Shown in pieces: positions 25,719-34,108 of a DNA stretch of 64,000 bases (the stretch's first letter is position 1; each line of letters begins with the position of its first letter). The notes under the pieces are model-generated. The model was not told the DNA's origin and did no database searches. It saw only the letters and a program-made list of their open reading frames with translations. Source of the stretch: VRUE01 sp963725085 (GTDB taxonomy: Bacteria; Actinomycetota; Thermoleophilia; Solirubrobacterales; 70-9). The position numbers and the translations under genes are program-made. Where the stretch lies: the NCBI GenBank assembly GCA_963725085.1, contig CAVRXM010000005.1, positions 434,001 through 498,000 on the forward strand. The letters are read 5' to 3'.

Positions 25719-26551
25719 CCTGGGTCGGGTTCCCGGTCGCGATCGCGATCGCCGTCTTCATCGTCCCGGCGGGGGTCCGCGGGCTGCGCGACGCCGGCCT
25801 CACCCGCGCGAACTACCGCGGGGCGGCGCTCGCCTTCCCGCTCGGCGCCGTCCTCGCGACCGCTGCGCTCGTCGCACTGGCGCCGCTCGCCTTCCTCAAC
25901 GACCGCGGCGATCTCGATCTCCTCGATCCCGACCTGCGCCACTGGATGCCCTACATCCTCGGCGTTGCCTTCCTCGGCTTCCTCGACGACTCGCTCGGCC
26001 GCGGCGAGGCGGCGGACACGCCGCGCGGCTGGCGCGGCCATGCGCGGGCGCTTCGGGAAGGATCGCTCTCGACCGGGGCGATCAAGGCGATCGGGGCGTT
26101 CGCACTGGCCGCCTACGTCGTCTCCGGGCGCGGCCTCGAATCGTGGCGCTACCTCGCCGACGTCGCCCTCCTGATCCTCGCGACCAACGCCTTCAACCTG
26201 CTCGACCTGCGGCCGGGGCGGGCGGAGAAGGGGCTGGCGCTGCTCGGCGCCGGCCTCTGCCTCGGCGGCTGGACGATCGCCCCGATCGAGCTGCTCGGGA
26301 TCTTCGCCGGGCCGGTCCTGGTCGGCGCCTGGTTCACCCTGCGCGAGCGGGCGATGCTCGGCGACACCGGCTCGAACCTGGTCGGCGCGATCGGCGGCGT
26401 CTGGCTGCTGACCTCGCTCGGCGGTGACGCGCGGTTGATCGCCCTCGCCGTGGTCGCCGTGCTCACGATCTACGGCGAGATGCGCTCGATCTCGACAACC
26501 GTCGAGTCGTTTCCGCCATTGCGCTGGTTAGACTCGCTCGGCAGAGAATGA
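25715..26551 (+). CDS. MraY/WecA-like polyprenyl-phosphate glycosyl-1-phosphate transferase
   Basis: Polytopic membrane protein, 278 residues and about eight hydrophobic segments. Family markers: the Asp pair in LGFLDDSLGRGE, Asn/Asp in NAFNLLDLRPGRAEKG, and LGDTGSNLVGAIGG. The enzyme would load a sugar phosphate on undecaprenyl or decaprenyl phosphate. It is shorter than true MraY (about 320-360), with fewer loops, and lies between steB and pyrG, so a variant cell-wall role is likely (inference). Overlaps both neighbours by four bases. Confidence 0.75.
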   Translation: MTWVGFPVAIAIAVFIVPAGVRGLRDAGLTRANYRGAALAFPLGAVLATAALVALAPLAFLNDRGDLDLLDPDLRHWMPYILGVAFLGFLDDSLGRGEAADTPRGWRGHARALREGSLSTGAIKAIGAFALAAYVVSGRGLESWRYLADVALLILATNAFNLLDLRPGRAEKGLALLGAGLCLGGWTIAPIELLGIFAGPVLVGAWFTLRERAMLGDTGSNLVGAIGGVWLLTSLGGDARLIALAVVAVLTIYGEMRSISTTVESFPPLRWLDSLGRE

Positions 26552-28210
26552 ATGGCAGCAAAGGCGATACGAGATTCATCTTCGTAACCGGCGGAGTGGT
26601 CTCGGCTCTCGGCAAGGGAATCGCCGCCTCCTCGATCGGACGCCTCCTCGTCTCCCGCGGCTACCGGGTCCAGCTGCAGAAGTTCGATCCCTACATCAAC
26701 GTCGACCCCGGGACGATGAGCCCGTTCCAGCACGGCGAGGTCTTCGTCACCGAGGACGGCGCCGAGACCGACCTCGACCTCGGCCACTACGAGCGGTTCA
26801 CCGACGAAAACACCTCGCGCGCCTCGAACGTCACCGCAGGCGCCGTCTACAACTCGGTGATCAAGCGCGAGCGCCGCGGCGACTACCTCGGCGCCACCGT
26901 GCAGGTGATCCCGCACATCACCGACGAGATCAAGAACCGGATCCTGATCGTCGCCGAGTCGCAGGCGGTGGACTTCGTGATCACCGAGATCGGCGGCACC
27001 GTCGGCGACATCGAGTCGCTCCCGTTCCTCGAGTCGATCCGCCAGCTCTACACCGACCTCGGCTCGAAGCGGAGCATGTTCGTCCACCTGACGCTGGTGC
27101 CCTACGTCGGCCACGCGGGCGAACTGAAGACGAAGCCGACCCAGCACTCGGTCAACGAGCTGCGCCGGATCGGGATCCAGCCGCACGCCCTGGTCTGCCG
27201 CTCCGAGGGGCGCCTCGACCGCGACATCCGCAACAAGATCGCGCTGTTCGCAAGCCTTCCGGTCGACGCCGTGATCTCGGCCCACGACGTCGACAACATC
27301 TACAAGGTGCCGCTGGTCTTCCGCGCCGAGGGCGTCGACGACCTCGTCCTCGACCATTTCGGGATGGAGGCGCCGGCCCCGGACCTCGCCGAGTGGGAGG
27401 CGATGGTGCGCCGCGCCGACGCCGCCGAGGGCAGGGTGAAGATCGCCCTCGTCGGCAAGTACGTCGGGCTGGAAGACGCCTACAAGTCGGTGATCGAGGC
27501 GCTCGAGCACGGCGGGATCCACCACGGGGTCGAGGTCGACGTCGAGCTGGTCGATTCCGAGGACTTCGACCCCGAGCGGCTCGAGGGGGCCGACGGCATC
27601 CTGATCCCGGGCGGCTTCGGCGAGCGCGGGATCGAGGGCAAGGTCGCGGCGGCGCGGATCGCCCGCGAGCGCTCGATCCCGTATCTGGGGATCTGCCTCG
27701 GGATGCAGATCGCGGTCGTCGAGTTCGCCCGCTCCAAGGCGGGGATGGAGGGAGCGAACTCCTCCGAGTTCGACCCCGAGACGCCCTATCCCGGTCGTCG
27801 ACCTCCTTCCCGAGCAGAAGGAGGTCTCCGAGATGGGAGGGACGATGCGGCTCGGCGCCGACCCGGTGAAACTCCACGAGGGGACCCGGGCGCGGGAGAT
27901 CTTCGGCGAGGCCGTGATCTACAAGCGCCACCGCCACCGCTACGAGGTCAACGTCCAGCTCCGCCGCCGGCTCGAAGACGAGGGGCTGGTCTGCGGGGGC
28001 ACCTCGCCGGACGAGCGGTTGGTCGAGATGATCGAGCTGCCCGACCACCCGTTCTTCGTCGCCTCCCAGTTCCACCCCGAGTTCAACTCGCGGCCGAACC
28101 GGCCCGAGCCGCTGTTCCGCGAGTTCGTCGGCGCGGCCGCCCGCCACGCCGGCGCCAAGCCGGCCGAAGGGGCCGACCTCGACCGGGAGGATTCCTCGGT
28201 AGCCCATTAG
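26548..28210 (+). CDS. pyrG: CTP synthase, one frameshift
   Basis: Makes CTP from UTP, ATP and glutamine. About 553 residues after repair. The synthetase domain is complete: FVTGGVVSALGKGIAASSIGR, KFDPYINVDPGTMSPFQHGE, GTVGDIESLPFLES. The glutaminase domain has ILIPGGFGERG, the nucleophile Cys in YLGICLGMQIAV, and a C-terminal His/Glu in FHPEFNSRPNRP. The frame shifts near 27792, where CCCGGTCGTCGAC should read with one G fewer to give PYPVVDLLPEQK. Since pyrG is essential or nearly so, an error is far more likely than inactivation. Confidence 0.93.
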
Positions 28211-28220
28211 CCTGTCCGGC

Positions 28221-29330
28221 GTGGAGAGGCTGCACGAGAGGTTCGTCCGGCTCTGCGAGATCCGCAGCGTCACCGGCGAGGAGCGCGAGGTCGCCGACTC
28301 GCTGATCGCCGAGCTGCGGGCGATGGGGCTCGAGGTCAGCGAGGACGACGCCGCCGGCCCGGCGCAGGCGGGGTCGGGCAACATCCTCGCCCGGCTGCCG
28401 GGGAGTGGCGACGCTTGGGCGATGTTCTGTGCCCACATCGACACCGTCCCGCACCCGGGGCAGATCGAGGTCGTGGAGGACGACGGCGTCTTCCGCAGCC
28501 GCGGCGAGACGATCCTCGGCGCCGACAACAAGGCCGCGGTCGCGGTCTTCGTCGAGCTCGCCGCCCGCCACGCCTCGGAGCCGCCGCCGGTCGGGATCGA
28601 GCTGCTGCTGACCGTCGCCGAGGAGGAGGGGCTGCGGGGGGCGAAGGCGGTCGACCCGGCGACACTGCGCTCCGACTGCGGCTTCATCCTCGACCACGCG
28701 AGCGCCGTCGGCGAGGTGATCACGAGCACGCCGACCCAGCAGCAGATCGTCGCCGACTTCACCGGGGTCGAGGCGCACGCGGGGATCAACCCCGAGGACG
28801 GCAGCAACGCGATCGCGGCGGCCTCGGCGGCGATCGCCCGCATGAAGCTGGGCCGGCTCGACGAGGGGACGACGGCGAACGTCGGCATGATCGAGGGCGG
28901 GACGGCCGGCAACGTCGTCCCCGGCCACTGCCGGATCGTCGCCGAGGCGCGCAGCATCGACTCCGGCCGCGCCGCCGAGGTCGCCGGGGAGATGAGCGAA
29001 GCCTGCGCCTGGGGCGCGGGCGAGCACGAGTGCGACGTCGACGTGCAGGTCGAGGAGCTGTTCCGCGGCTACCGGCTGCCGACGTCGTCGCGCTCGCTGG
29101 CGCTCGCCGAGGCGGGTATGCGGCGGGCCGGCCTCGACCCGGTCCGGACCGCGACCGGCGGCGGCAGCGACGTCAACGCGCTGATCGCGAACGGGGTCGA
29201 CTGCGTGCTGCTCGCCAACGGCACCGAGGGCCCGCACACGCCGGACGAGTGCGTCGCCTCGCGCCACCTCGACAAGATGCTCGAGGTCTGCGAGGGGATC
29301 CTGGTCGAGGCCGCCGCAGCCCCGGCGTGA
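28221..29330 (+). CDS. M20 family metallopeptidase (PepT-like)
   Basis: Di-zinc peptidase, 369 residues. Ligands in order: His and Asp of FCAHIDTVPHPG, bridging Asp of ILGADNKAAVAVF, catalytic Glu-Glu of VAEEEGLRGAK, Asp of FILDHASAVG, and C-terminal His of GTEGPHTPDECV. The dimerisation lid begins at VEAHAGINPEDGSNAI. The motifs fit tripeptide aminopeptidase-type M20B enzymes; the substrate is not established. GTG start at 28221, ten bases after pyrG. Confidence 0.9.
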   Translation: MERLHERFVRLCEIRSVTGEEREVADSLIAELRAMGLEVSEDDAAGPAQAGSGNILARLPGSGDAWAMFCAHIDTVPHPGQIEVVEDDGVFRSRGETILGADNKAAVAVFVELAARHASEPPPVGIELLLTVAEEEGLRGAKAVDPATLRSDCGFILDHASAVGEVITSTPTQQQIVADFTGVEAHAGINPEDGSNAIAAASAAIARMKLGRLDEGTTANVGMIEGGTAGNVVPGHCRIVAEARSIDSGRAAEVAGEMSEACAWGAGEHECDVDVQVEELFRGYRLPTSSRSLALAEAGMRRAGLDPVRTATGGGSDVNALIANGVDCVLLANGTEGPHTPDECVASRHLDKMLEVCEGILVEAAAAPA

Positions 29331-30343
29331 GCGGCCGCCTCAAGCTTCGCCGTGCCGTCGTCGTCGACGAGGATCCGCTGACCGTCGAGGTCGACGGCGA
29401 GCGGCGAGCGGCCTGGGCCGACACCGACCTGCTGGGGGAGATGCGCGAGGGCGACGAGGTCGTCGTCAACGTCGCCGCCCTCGATCTCGGCCTCGGCTCG
29501 GGCGGCTTCGACGTCGTCCACGTCAACCTGACCCGCGGCCTCGAGGGCGGGGGCGGGGGCGAGGAGCATGTGATGAAGCTCAACTACAGCTCGCTCCAGC
29601 ACCCGGTCGAGCCGGTCGAGCGCCCGTTGGAGGCCGCCGGGGCCGAGGCCTTGACCCCGGTCCTCGTCCTGCCCCTGCACGGCCACCTCGCGCCCGCCGC
29701 CTGGGCGGCGGGCGCAGGCAACGCCGGGGATCAGGCTCGGGTACGTGCAGACCGGCGGCGGCGCGCTGCCGGGCTCCTTCAGCCGCGACGCCGCCGAGCT
29801 GCTCGACCGGGGGCTGCTCTGCGGCCACATCACCGCCGCTCCGGCCTACGGCGGAAGTGGGAGGCGATCTCGGTCGCCGGCGCCCTCGACGCCGCCGCGA
29901 ACCGGCTCGGCTGGGACGCGGTCCTCGCCGGGCCCGGGCCGGGGATCATCGGATCGGAGACCCGCCTCGGCCATGGCGGGATCGCGGCGCTCGACACCGC
30001 CCACGCGGCGCTGGCGCTGGGAATGCCGACGCTGCTCTCGCCCCGCCTCTCGAGCGCCGATGAGCGCTCCCGCCATCGCGGCGTCAGCCACCACACGCTG
30101 ACGGTGATGCAGCTCCTGCTCGGCGCGGTCGAGGTGCCGGTGCCGGCGGGCGAGGCGGTCCCGATCGCCGTCCTCGCCGAGGCCTGCGGCTGGCGCCACC
30201 GCCTGCGCGAGGAGCAGGTCGACCTCGCCGGGTACGCCGAGAGCGGCCTGCCGGCGAGGACGATGGGGCGCGGGATCGGCGACGACCCGCTGTTCTTCGC
30301 CGCGGCGCTCGCCGCGGGCGGCGCCTTGCGCGGCAAGGGATGA
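29327..30343 (+). CDS. DUF3866 family protein, two frameshifts
   Basis: Actinobacterial family of unknown function that commonly lies near xerD. GTG 29327 overlaps the preceding stop (GTGA). Conserved stretches: VVVNVAALDLGLGSGGFDVV, VMKLNYSSLQHPVEPVE, VLVLPLHGHLAPAAWAA, LGYVQTGGGALPGSFSRDAA, LLCGHITAAPAYGG, EAISVAGALDAAANRLGWDA and GPGIIGSETRLGHGG. The continuous reading needs a frame change near 29710 and back near 29853, both single-base. About 335 residues. No catalytic motif known to me. Confidence 0.78.
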   Translation: MSGRLKLRRAVVVDEDPLTVEVDGERRAAWADTDLLGEMREGDEVVVNVAALDLGLGSGGFDVVHVNLTRGLEGGGGGEEHVMKLNYSSLQHPVEPVERPLEAAGAEALTPVLVLPLHGHLAPAAWAAGAGNAGDQARVRADRRRRAAGLLQPRRRRAARPGAALRPHHRRSGLRRKWEAISVAGALDAAANRLGWDAVLAGPGPGIIGSETRLGHGGIAALDTAHAALALGMPTLLSPRLSSADERSRHRGVSHHTLTVMQLLLGAVEVPVPAGEAVPIAVLAEACGWRHRLREEQVDLAGYAESGLPARTMGRGIGDDPLFFAAALAAGGALRGKG

Positions 30344-30368
30344 GCGCGGTGCGCCAGAACGAGCCGGC

Positions 30369-31331
30369 ATGGCCACCGCCCTGCAGGAGAAGTCGGGCGC
30401 CGAGAAGGCGCCGATCGACCCGCGCTTCGAGGGCCTCGTCCTCGACTTCCTCTCCTACCTCGAGCTGGAGCGCGGCCTCTCGCGCAACACGCTCAACGCC
30501 TACCGGACCGACCTGCACCAGTTCGGCGAGTTCCTCGCCGCCCACGGCATCGACGCGCTGACGATCCGGCCGGTCGAGATCTCCGACTTCCTCGCCGACC
30601 TCGCGACCGGCAACGGGCGCCCGGCCTGCTCGGCGTCGACCATCCACCGCAAGTCCGCCTGCCTGCGCTCCTTCTACAAGCACCTGCGCCGCGACGAGCT
30701 GATCGCCGACGACCCGACCGTGGCGCTGAGCGCGCCGCGCCGGGCCAAGAAGCTGCCCCACGTCCTCAACTACGCCGAGGTCCAGAAGCTGCTGGCGGCG
30801 CCGCGCGGGGACGAGCCGACGACGCTGCGCGACCGGGCGCTGCTCGAGGTGATGTACGCGTGCGGGTTGCGGGCATCGGAGACGATCGGGCTCGACGTCG
30901 CCGACGTCGACCTCCACGAGGGCTTCCTGCGGGCGCGCGGCAAGGGCTCGAAGGAGCGGCTCGTCCCGCTCGGCCGCCAGGCGATCGCCGCGATCGCCGG
31001 CTACATGCGCGGCGGGCGGCCGAAGCTCGTCGGCGACCGCCACGAGGCGAAGCTGTTCCTCAACTTCCGCGGCGGCCCGCTCACCCGCCAGGGCCTCTAC
31101 AAGATCGTCCAGCGCCACGCCCGCGCCGCCGGCCTCGGCGGCCAGATGAGCCCCCACACGCTGCGCCACAGCTTCGCCACCCACCTGCTCGCCGGCGGCT
31201 GCGACCTCCGCGCCGTGCAGGAGATGCTCGGCCACGCCGACATCGCGACGACCCAGATGTACACCCACCTCTCCGGCGAGCAGCTGAAGGACGTCTACTT
31301 CCGCGCCCACCCCCGCGCCACGGACCCCTGA
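30369..31331 (+). CDS. xerD: Tyrosine recombinase XerD
   Basis: Chromosome-dimer-resolution recombinase, 320 residues. N-terminal SAM-like DNA-binding domain (FLSYLELERGLSRNTLNAY) and catalytic domain with Arg in ACGLRASETIGL, Lys in ARGKGSKERLVPLG, the H-x-x-R pair in SPHTLRHSFATHLLAGG, His in LGHADIATTQMY and the nucleophile Tyr in MYTHLSGEQ. Length and the location after pyrG/DUF3866 match chromosomal XerD rather than a phage integrase. Intact. Confidence 0.93.
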   Translation: MATALQEKSGAEKAPIDPRFEGLVLDFLSYLELERGLSRNTLNAYRTDLHQFGEFLAAHGIDALTIRPVEISDFLADLATGNGRPACSASTIHRKSACLRSFYKHLRRDELIADDPTVALSAPRRAKKLPHVLNYAEVQKLLAAPRGDEPTTLRDRALLEVMYACGLRASETIGLDVADVDLHEGFLRARGKGSKERLVPLGRQAIAAIAGYMRGGRPKLVGDRHEAKLFLNFRGGPLTRQGLYKIVQRHARAAGLGGQMSPHTLRHSFATHLLAGGCDLRAVQEMLGHADIATTQMYTHLSGEQLKDVYFRAHPRATDP

Positions 31332-31358
31332 CCCCAGGGGATGGGGTAGAACCGGGGG

Positions 31359-32278
31359 ATGCCGGAGCTCCCCGAGGTCGAGACCGTCTGCCGCCAGCTC
31401 GAGCCGGAGATCGAGGGACGGCGGATCGAGCGGCTCGAGGTCTACGACGAGCGCTGGTCGCGCCCGGTCCCTCCTCGGCGGCTGGGCGAGGCCGTGTCGC
31501 GGAGCGACGATCGAGGGCCTCGGCCGCCGGGGCAAGTACCTGCTGCTGGCGCTCGACGGGGCGAGGACGCTGGTGATGCACCTGCGGATGACCGGCAACC
31601 TCGTCCTGGTCGACGGCGCGCCGACGCTCGACCCCTCGGAGGGGATGCGGCTCTACGAGGGAGAGCGCAGCGCCGACGAGCGGTACCTCCGCGCCCGCTT
31701 CGTCCTCGACGACGGCCGCGAGCTCTGGTTCACCGACCCGCGCCGGTTCGGCGAGGCCTTCCTGATCGACGACTCCGGCCTCGATGCCCGCTTCGAGCGG
31801 CTCGGGGTCGAGCCGCTCTCCGAGGAGTTCACGCCGGAGGCGCTCGGGCGAGCTCGCCGCCGGGCGCACGGCGCCGCTGAAGTCGTTCCTGCTCGACCAG
31901 TCGCGGGTCGCCGGGGTCGGCAACATCTACGCCGACGAGGCGCTCTTCCGGGCCGGCTGCACCCGCTCTCGCCGGCCGGCTCGATGCGGCCCGAGCATCA
32001 CGAGGCGCTCCACGCCGGCATCGTCGCCGCGCTCGAAGCGGGGATCGACGGCGGCGGCGCCTCGATCGACGACTTCCGCGACGGCCGCGGCGAGCGCGGG
32101 TACGATGCAGGACGAGTTCCTCGTCCACACCCGCGAGGGCGAGGAGTGCCCGCGCTGCGACGGGACGATCGTCAGGATCGTCGTCGGCGGCCGCTCGACC
32201 TACTACTGCCCCGGCTGCCAGGTCCGGCTCCGCCGCCGCCCGCGCCGCTCCCGGCGTCCGGCCCGTCGTTCAACGTAG
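31359..32278 (+). CDS. mutM: Formamidopyrimidine-DNA glycosylase, several frameshifts
   Basis: Base-excision glycosylase/AP lyase for oxidised purines. The N-terminus MPELPEVETVCRQLEPEI has the catalytic Pro and Glu. Later pieces, found by switching frames near 31500, 31858, 31970 and 32095, include GRRGKYLLLAL (minor-groove Lys), TLVMHLRMTGNL, WFTDPRRFGEAFL, LLDQSRVAGVGNIYADEAL and the C-terminal zinc finger CPRCDGTIVRIVVGGRSTYY with CPGC. All family blocks are present in the right order, so the four breaks look like indel errors. It begins 28 bases after xerD. Confidence 0.88.
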
Positions 32279-32285
32279 ATCGGTC

Positions 32286-33011
32286 ATGGCCGGAAAGACG
32301 CTGAAGACGGAGGCGGTCGTCCTGCGCAGCATCCGCTACGGCGAGGCCGACCGCATCCTCCACCTCTACTCGTCGCGCTACGGCCGGATCGGGGCGATCG
32401 CGAAGGGCGCCCGCCGGCCGCGCTCGCGCTTCGGCGGCCGCCTCGAGCCGTTCTTCCGCCTCGACCTCCTCCTCCACGAAGGCCGCGGCGAGCTGCTCAC
32501 CGTGACCGGCGTCTCGACCGTCGACGGCTACCCGCGCCTGCGCTCCTCCGGGCCTGCCCTGACCGCCGCCGCCCGCGCCTGCGACGCCGTCCTGCGCCTG
32601 CTCGACTCGGCCGAGCCGAACCCGCCCGCCTACAACCTGCTCTGCCGCTACCTGGCGATGCTCGACGATCCCGCCGCGGAGCGGGCGGCGGCGCTGGAGA
32701 CTGCGCTCTCGTTCCGGCTCAAGCTGGCGCTGGCGGCGGGCTTCGCCCCCGAGCTCGCCTCCTGCGCGCACTGCGGCGAGGCCGAACACCTGACCGGCTT
32801 CTCCGGCGCCGCCGGCGGCGTCGTCTGCTCGGGCTGCGAGGCGGGCTCCTTCGCGCTCTCCGAGGACGGGCACCGGTTCATGGTCGAGGCGATCGCCCAG
32901 CCGCTGGCCGAGGCGCCGGCGGCGGAGGCCGCGGCGCTGCGCCAGGCCGAGCGGGCGGTCACCGAGACCCTCGAGCACCACGCGCATGTGCAGCTCCGGC
33001 CCGCGGCCTGA
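32286..33011 (+). CDS. recO: DNA repair protein RecO
   Basis: Recombination mediator helping RecA load on SSB-coated DNA. 241 residues. N-terminal OB fold starting TEAVVLRSIRYGEADRILHL, with RIGAIAKGARRPRSRFGGRL, then an alpha-helical domain (SFRLKLALAAGFAPELASC) and a zinc site with CAHC and CSGC. Start ATG 32286 lies 8 bases after mutM. Confidence 0.92.
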   Translation: MAGKTLKTEAVVLRSIRYGEADRILHLYSSRYGRIGAIAKGARRPRSRFGGRLEPFFRLDLLLHEGRGELLTVTGVSTVDGYPRLRSSGPALTAAARACDAVLRLLDSAEPNPPAYNLLCRYLAMLDDPAAERAAALETALSFRLKLALAAGFAPELASCAHCGEAEHLTGFSGAAGGVVCSGCEAGSFALSEDGHRFMVEAIAQPLAEAPAAEAAALRQAERAVTETLEHHAHVQLRPAA

Positions 33012-33029
33012 GCGCCATAGGATCGGAGC

Positions 33030-33097
33030 ATGAGCGCGGAGCGAGCAAGCGTGCATATCTGGCTATTCGCGCAGCGAGCAAAGCGCGAAGCGTTGTG
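33030..33097 (+). repeat. Interspersed repeat GCGAGCAAGC-N18-GCGCAGCGAGC, copy 2
   Basis: GGAGCGAGCAAGC (33038-33050) and GCGCAGCGAGC (from 33069), separated by 18 bases and followed by AAAGCGCGAAGC, directly before the dgt start. Same layout as copy 1 before nadK. Confidence 0.5.
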
Positions 33098-34108
33098 ATG
33101 GAGGCGACGGCGACCCTCGAGGATCGGGTACGGGCCTGGGAGGCCGAGTTCCTCTCCGAGGCGGGGACGCCGTCCTACCCGGCCCGGCGCCGCGCCGAGG
33201 AGCCCGACAGCCCGCTGCGGACGCCGTTCCAGCGCGACCGCGACCGGATCGTCCACTCGAAGGCCTTCCGCCGCCTCAAGCACAAGACGCAGGTCTTCAT
33301 CGCCCCCGAGGGCGACCACTACCGGACCCGGCTGACCCACACGCTCGAGGCCTGCGGGATCGCCCGCACCGTCGCCCGGGCGCTCGGCCTGAACGAGGAC
33401 CTGACCGAGGCGATCGGGCTCGGCCACGACCTCGGCCACCCGCCCTTCGGCCACACCGGCGAGAGCGCGCTCGACGCGGCGCTGCGCGAGCGCTGCGACT
33501 CCGGCTTCAGGCACAACGTCCACTCGCTCCGGGTCGTCGACGTCCTCGAGCGCGACGGCCACGGGCTCAACCTGACCGAGCAGGTCCGCGACGGGATCCT
33601 CAACCACACCGGCTCGGACCGCCCGGCGACCCAGGAGGGGCGGATCGTCAAGCTCGTCGACCGCGTCGCCTACATCAACCACGACATCGACGACGCGCTG
33701 CGGGCCGGGATCCTGCGCGAGGAGAACCTGCCGGCGGCGGAGATCGAGCTGCTGGGGCCGACCGGGTCGGCGCGGATCGACACCCTCGTCCGCGACATCG
33801 TCGAGCGCTCGGCCGCCGCCGGCGACATCACCCAGAGCGAGGAGGTCGGGGGCGCGATGCTCCGCCTGCGGAAGTTCATGTTCGACGAGGTCTACCTCGG
33901 CCAGGCGGCGCTGCGCGAGCACGAGCGCGCCCACCGCACGGTCCGCGGCCTCTTCAACCACTACATGGAGCACCCCGACGAGGTGCCGGCAGGCGACCCC
34001 GAGGCGAGCGACTGCCAGCGCGTCGCCGACTACATCGCCGGGATGACCGACCGCTACTGCATCGCCCGCTTCACCGAGCTGACCGTGCCCGAGGCGGCGA
34101 GGTTCTAG
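33098..34108 (+). CDS. dgt: dGTP triphosphohydrolase-like HD protein
   Basis: HD-superfamily nucleotide triphosphohydrolase, 336 residues. The N-terminal motif RTPFQRDRDRIVHSKAFRRL, KHKTQVF and DHYRTRLTHTLEA is typical of dGTPase-like enzymes; the HD pair is in IGLGHDLGHPPFGHTGESAL; a further metal ligand is in VAYINHDIDDALRAG. Length is close to the short actinobacterial dGTPases that clean up dNTPs. GTG 33095 or ATG 33098 can start it. Its TAG shares one base with the dnaG start. Confidence 0.9.
   Translation: MEATATLEDRVRAWEAEFLSEAGTPSYPARRRAEEPDSPLRTPFQRDRDRIVHSKAFRRLKHKTQVFIAPEGDHYRTRLTHTLEACGIARTVARALGLNEDLTEAIGLGHDLGHPPFGHTGESALDAALRERCDSGFRHNVHSLRVVDVLERDGHGLNLTEQVRDGILNHTGSDRPATQEGRIVKLVDRVAYINHDIDDALRAGILREENLPAAEIELLGPTGSARIDTLVRDIVERSAAAGDITQSEEVGGAMLRLRKFMFDEVYLGQAALREHERAHRTVRGLFNHYMEHPDEVPAGDPEASDCQRVADYIAGMTDRYCIARFTELTVPEAARF

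Noticed and set aside
27780..27800. Programmed frameshift in pyrG
   Set aside because: No slippery heptamer or downstream pseudoknot, pyrG is not known to use frameshifting, and similar single-base breaks occur in many unrelated genes here.
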